DNA of 26,402 bases from Deltaproteobacteria bacterium. GTDB lineage: Bacteria > Desulfobacterota > Syntrophia > Syntrophales > UBA5619. The translations under genes were made by a program, and so were the position numbers. How positions within the stretch are numbered: the stretch's first letter is position 1; the number at the start of each line of letters is the position of its first letter. The DNA is taken from assembly GCA_026388345.1 (NCBI GenBank), contig JAPLJY010000307.1, forward strand, positions 1 to 26,402, given 5' to 3'. Under the pieces are notes generated by a model. That model made no database searches, was not told the DNA's origin, and was given only the letters and a program-made list of their open reading frames with translations. Below are positions 24,087 through 26,402 of the stretch, in pieces.

Positions 24087-25328
24087 ATGGGTGCATTGTT
24101 CAAGGTCGGTGATCGGGTCAGGACCGGGATCGGGGATGTGGCCTTCGGCGGCGACGGCGTCGGTCGGATTTCCGATCTTGTCCTCTTCGTCCCCTTCACG
24201 GTGGACGGGGACGAGGCGGAGGTCGAGATCACCGAGGTCCGAAGGCGGTATGCCCGGGGGCGTCTTGTCCGGATCATTGCCCCGTCGCGCCGCCGCATCC
24301 CGCCGGTCTGCCCGTATTACACCCGCTGCGGCGGCTGCCGGATGCAGCACATCGCCTACGATCATCAATTGGAGCTCAAGAGAAGGCAGGTCGAGGAGAT
24401 TTTCAAACGGATTGCCGGTGTTTCCCATCCACCCGTTGCGCCGCCGATCCCCTCCCCGCGCCCCTTCGGCTGGCGGGGCAAGGCGGAGTTCCATCTCGCC
24501 GGCGGCCGCGGCGCTCCGCGCCGGACAGGCCTGATGGCCCTGGCGAGCCATGAACTCATCGAGGTCGAACGCTGCGGGATCGTCGAGGAGTCGATCAACG
24601 GAAAATACCACGAATTCCGGAAGGCTCTCCGGGCGGGTGAAATTCGGGACCCGGGGGAGCGTCAGGTCATCTGGTCCGACGAGCCCGGGGAACCCCCAAC
24701 GGGGATTTTTACCGGGTCGGGAAGGCCGCCGGATGTCATGCGCATCGTCCGGAGGTTGTGCCTGACAGTCCCGTACCGGGGATTCTTTCAGGCGAACATC
24801 GCCCTGGTCGGGGAGCTCGTGGAGCAGGTGGTCGGGATGTGCGACCTCACAGGGCGGGAGACGGTGATCGACGCCTATGGAGGCGCAGGCCTCTTCTCCC
24901 TCTTCCTTGGACCCCGGGCCGGCCGTCTCTTCGGCATCGAAGGGGACCGGGAGGCCGTCCGCTGTGCGGGGATCAATCTGATCCGGGAGGGCCTCCCGCA
25001 GGCGAAATTCCTGCACGGGGATGTGGCCGATATCCTGCGGAGTGCGTTTGCGGAACGCCGAAGGACGGCCGAAGTGATCGTCCTCGATCCACCCCGCGAC
25101 GGTTGCGGCGAAGAGGTCCTCGAAGGGGTGGCGGCCCTGCATCCGGAGAGGATCGTCTACATCTCCTGCAACCCCGCGACACAGGCCCGGGACGTCCGGC
25201 TTCTCGCCGGACGCGGTTACGGGCTCAGGCTCCTCCGGCCGCTCGACATGTTTCCCCAGACCGGGCATATCGAAGTTGTTGCCCTGCTGACAAAGGCTTC
25301 GGCCGCGGAGGAGGGAAAAGATTCATGA
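24087..25328 (+). CDS. TrmA/RlmD-family RNA m5U methyltransferase with TRAM and Fe-S motif
   Basis: A 413-residue SAM enzyme. Order: TRAM domain (1-~60), Fe-S cluster motif C75-x5-C81-x2-C84 (CPYYTRCGGC) with fourth Cys 163 (VERCGIVE), a central domain, then the methyltransferase core with FFQAN (233-237), motif I VIDAYGGAGLFSL, motif IV DPPRDG (334-339), catalytic Cys in SCNPAT (361) and base Glu in QTGHIEVVALL (396). Such enzymes make m5U in 23S rRNA (RlmC/RlmD) or tRNA (TrmA); the sub-type cannot be settled here. ATG 24087 has a GGGGTGG site. The gene converges with the cyclase gene, overlapping it by 6 bp at 25323-25328. Confidence 0.9.
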   Translation: MGALFKVGDRVRTGIGDVAFGGDGVGRISDLVLFVPFTVDGDEAEVEITEVRRRYARGRLVRIIAPSRRRIPPVCPYYTRCGGCRMQHIAYDHQLELKRRQVEEIFKRIAGVSHPPVAPPIPSPRPFGWRGKAEFHLAGGRGAPRRTGLMALASHELIEVERCGIVEESINGKYHEFRKALRAGEIRDPGERQVIWSDEPGEPPTGIFTGSGRPPDVMRIVRRLCLTVPYRGFFQANIALVGELVEQVVGMCDLTGRETVIDAYGGAGLFSLFLGPRAGRLFGIEGDREAVRCAGINLIREGLPQAKFLHGDVADILRSAFAERRRTAEVIVLDPPRDGCGEEVLEGVAALHPERIVYISCNPATQARDVRLLAGRGYGLRLLRPLDMFPQTGHIEVVALLTKASAAEEGKDS

Positions 25329-26402
25329 ACCGTTTCTGACGCGGGTCTCCCGGCCGAGGAGCTCGTAGATTCGGAGCTCGCCGAGGGTGCCCCCCGTGTC
25401 GCACTTGCCGATCTCCCGGACGTCGAGGATCGACTCCACAACGGCCTGGCACGTCTTCTCACTGATGAGGATGCTGTTCGGCAGCGATTTGGTCAGATCC
25501 TGCAGGCGGAAGACGGCGTTCACCGAATCGCCGATGACGGTGTAGTCCATTTTCTTGTCGAACCCGATGTTGCCGACCACCGCCTCTCCCGTGTGGATGC
25601 TGATCCCCATTGCAAGCGGGGCATCGAGTTCCCCGATGAAGTGGTCGTTGACGGCCTGCAGACTCCTCTTCATCTCCAGCGCGGCGGCGATGGCGTTGTC
25701 CGCATCCGTGTTCCCCGAGACCGGGGCGCCGAAGAGGGCCAGAAATCCGTCGCCGAGGTACTTGTCGACGATTCCCCCGTGGTTGAAGACAATATCGCCC
25801 ATGGCCGAGAAGAAGCGGTTCAATATGGCGACCGTCCGCTGCGGGCCGATTTTCTTGGAAAGCGTCGAGAAGCCGCGGATGTCGATGTTCAGCAAGGTCA
25901 GGATCTTCAACTCCTCAATCAGCGGCTTCTCCTCCCCGGCATTGTGAATGATCTTGTCCACGATCTCCCGGGGAACGAATTTCTGAAACATCTTCCGGAT
26001 ACCCCGTTCATGTTCGGCCATGGAGAGGGTCTCGCGGTAGAGTTGTGAGTTTTCCAGCGCGATGCTGACCGAGGTTGCAATGGACTGGAGGAGATGGAGG
26101 TCATCGTCGTTGAAATCGCCGCTGATCTTGTTGAGGACCTCGATCACGCCGAGAACCTTTCCCCGAGAGATGAGCGGCACGCACAGCGCCGAACGGGTCT
26201 GGAAGCCGGTCATCCGGTCGAAGTCGGGATTGAAATGCCGGGAATTCTGCGCATCCCGGACGATGATCGGCTCGCCGCGGGCTGCGGAATAGCCGGCGAT
26301 TCCCTGACCGAGACGGACACGGAAGGAGTTCAGGATGGTCGTGTTGATTGCGGGGTCGATATTGAAGGCGACCTTGAAGGCCAGTTCATCCCCTTCCAGC
26401 AG
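25323..26402 (-). CDS. GAF-domain adenylate/guanylate cyclase (class III), partial
   Basis: The frame is open to the window edge, so the N-terminus is missing; 359 residues are present. The part from 26402 to about 25990 is a GAF domain (VRLGQGIAGYSAARGEP, then RSALCVPLISRGKVLGVIEVLNK), which binds small ligands. A short linker helix leads to a class III nucleotidyl cyclase domain: NIDIRGFSTLSKK (metal Asp), DKYLGDGFLALFGAP (second Asp), GISIHTGEAVVGNIG, and MDYTVIGDSVNAVFRLQ with the transition-state Asn and Arg. All catalytic residues are seen. It probably makes cAMP (K and D specificity positions as in adenylate cyclases, tentative). The longest ATG frame starts at 26213 but the homology continues upstream of it, so that is not the start. 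Confidence 0.92.
   Translation of the reverse strand: MLEGDELAFKVAFNIDPAINTTILNSFRVRLGQGIAGYSAARGEPIIVRDAQNSRHFNPDFDRMTGFQTRSALCVPLISRGKVLGVIEVLNKISGDFNDDDLHLLQSIATSVSIALENSQLYRETLSMAEHERGIRKMFQKFVPREIVDKIIHNAGEEKPLIEELKILTLLNIDIRGFSTLSKKIGPQRTVAILNRFFSAMGDIVFNHGGIVDKYLGDGFLALFGAPVSGNTDADNAIAAALEMKRSLQAVNDHFIGELDAPLAMGISIHTGEAVVGNIGFDKKMDYTVIGDSVNAVFRLQDLTKSLPNSILISEKTCQAVVESILDVREIGKCDTGGTLGELRIYELLGRETRVRNGS

Noticed and set aside
22752..25268. 838-codon minus-strand frame as one giant protein
   Set aside because: Only the part after 23909 matches TraB; the rest is antisense to the TrmA/RlmD-type gene and is open because of high GC content.

Overview
The window looks like chromosomal DNA of a Gram-negative anaerobe of the Desulfobacterota (old Deltaproteobacteria), perhaps near the Syntrophales. 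This is inference from gene families: a MucR/Ros zinc-finger regulator, an IHF-alpha-like protein, a DUF2284 cysteine-rich protein, a DUF3568 lipoprotein, a small cytoplasmic protein of a type I associate with this group, a lysine/alanine histone-like protein, and an in-frame UGA with a bacterial SECIS-like hairpin, which implies selenocysteine decoding. No rRNA, tRNA, CRISPR array, prophage or intact insertion sequence was seen. The first ~8.5 kb is visibly AT-richer than the rest.

Layout. 1-2.3 kb: histone-like protein with a terminator-like hairpin, a large inverted repeat, and a minus-strand CobW/G3E metallochaperone gene followed by a small cysteine-containing ORF. 2.3-4.4 kb: two damaged genes, a CHAT-domain peptidase gene with a frameshift and no upstream part, and a mucR gene with an in-frame TAA. 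4.4-9.5 kb: a plus-strand run of small genes: a membrane protein, two cupins, an IHF subunit, a DsbA/FrnE-family oxidoreductase, a DUF2284 protein, DUF2905 and YheU-like proteins, a lipoprotein alpha/beta hydrolase, an iron-sulfur-flavoprotein-like reductase and hypotheticals. 9.7-16.2 kb: a complete minus-strand Dpp/Opp-type peptide ABC transporter operon (binding protein, two permeases, two ATPases) with a strong hairpin after the binding-protein gene. 16.5-21.1 kb, plus strand: DHA2-type MFS exporter, conserved small protein, Ldh/MDH2-family oxidoreductase, RlmI-type rRNA methyltransferase. 21.2-26.4 kb: DUF3568 lipoprotein, zinc-ribbon rhomboid protease, TraB/GumN-family membrane protein (all minus), a TrmA/RlmD-type Fe-S RNA methyltransferase (plus), and a GAF-adenylate/guanylate cyclase (minus) cut by the window end.

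Main discovery. The oxidoreductase that appears to begin at a GTG at 5516 lacks its CxxC active site. Upstream and in the same frame lies an ATG (5426) and a reading frame holding the missing N-terminus, interrupted only by TGA at 5462-5464, exactly where the first active-site Cys belongs (U-P-W-C). A hairpin with a GGG-containing loop lies 20 nt beyond the TGA. I read this as a selenocysteine-containing FrnE/DsbA-like oxidoreductase whose normal annotation would be truncated.

Functional links are modest. The peptide transporter is a clear unit. The 4.4-9.5 kb run mixes thiol/redox, metal-binding and small stress-type proteins without an obvious single pathway. A 38-bp sequence upstream of two unrelated genes (8.5 and 18.1 kb) and several palindromes suggest dispersed repeats or shared regulatory segments.
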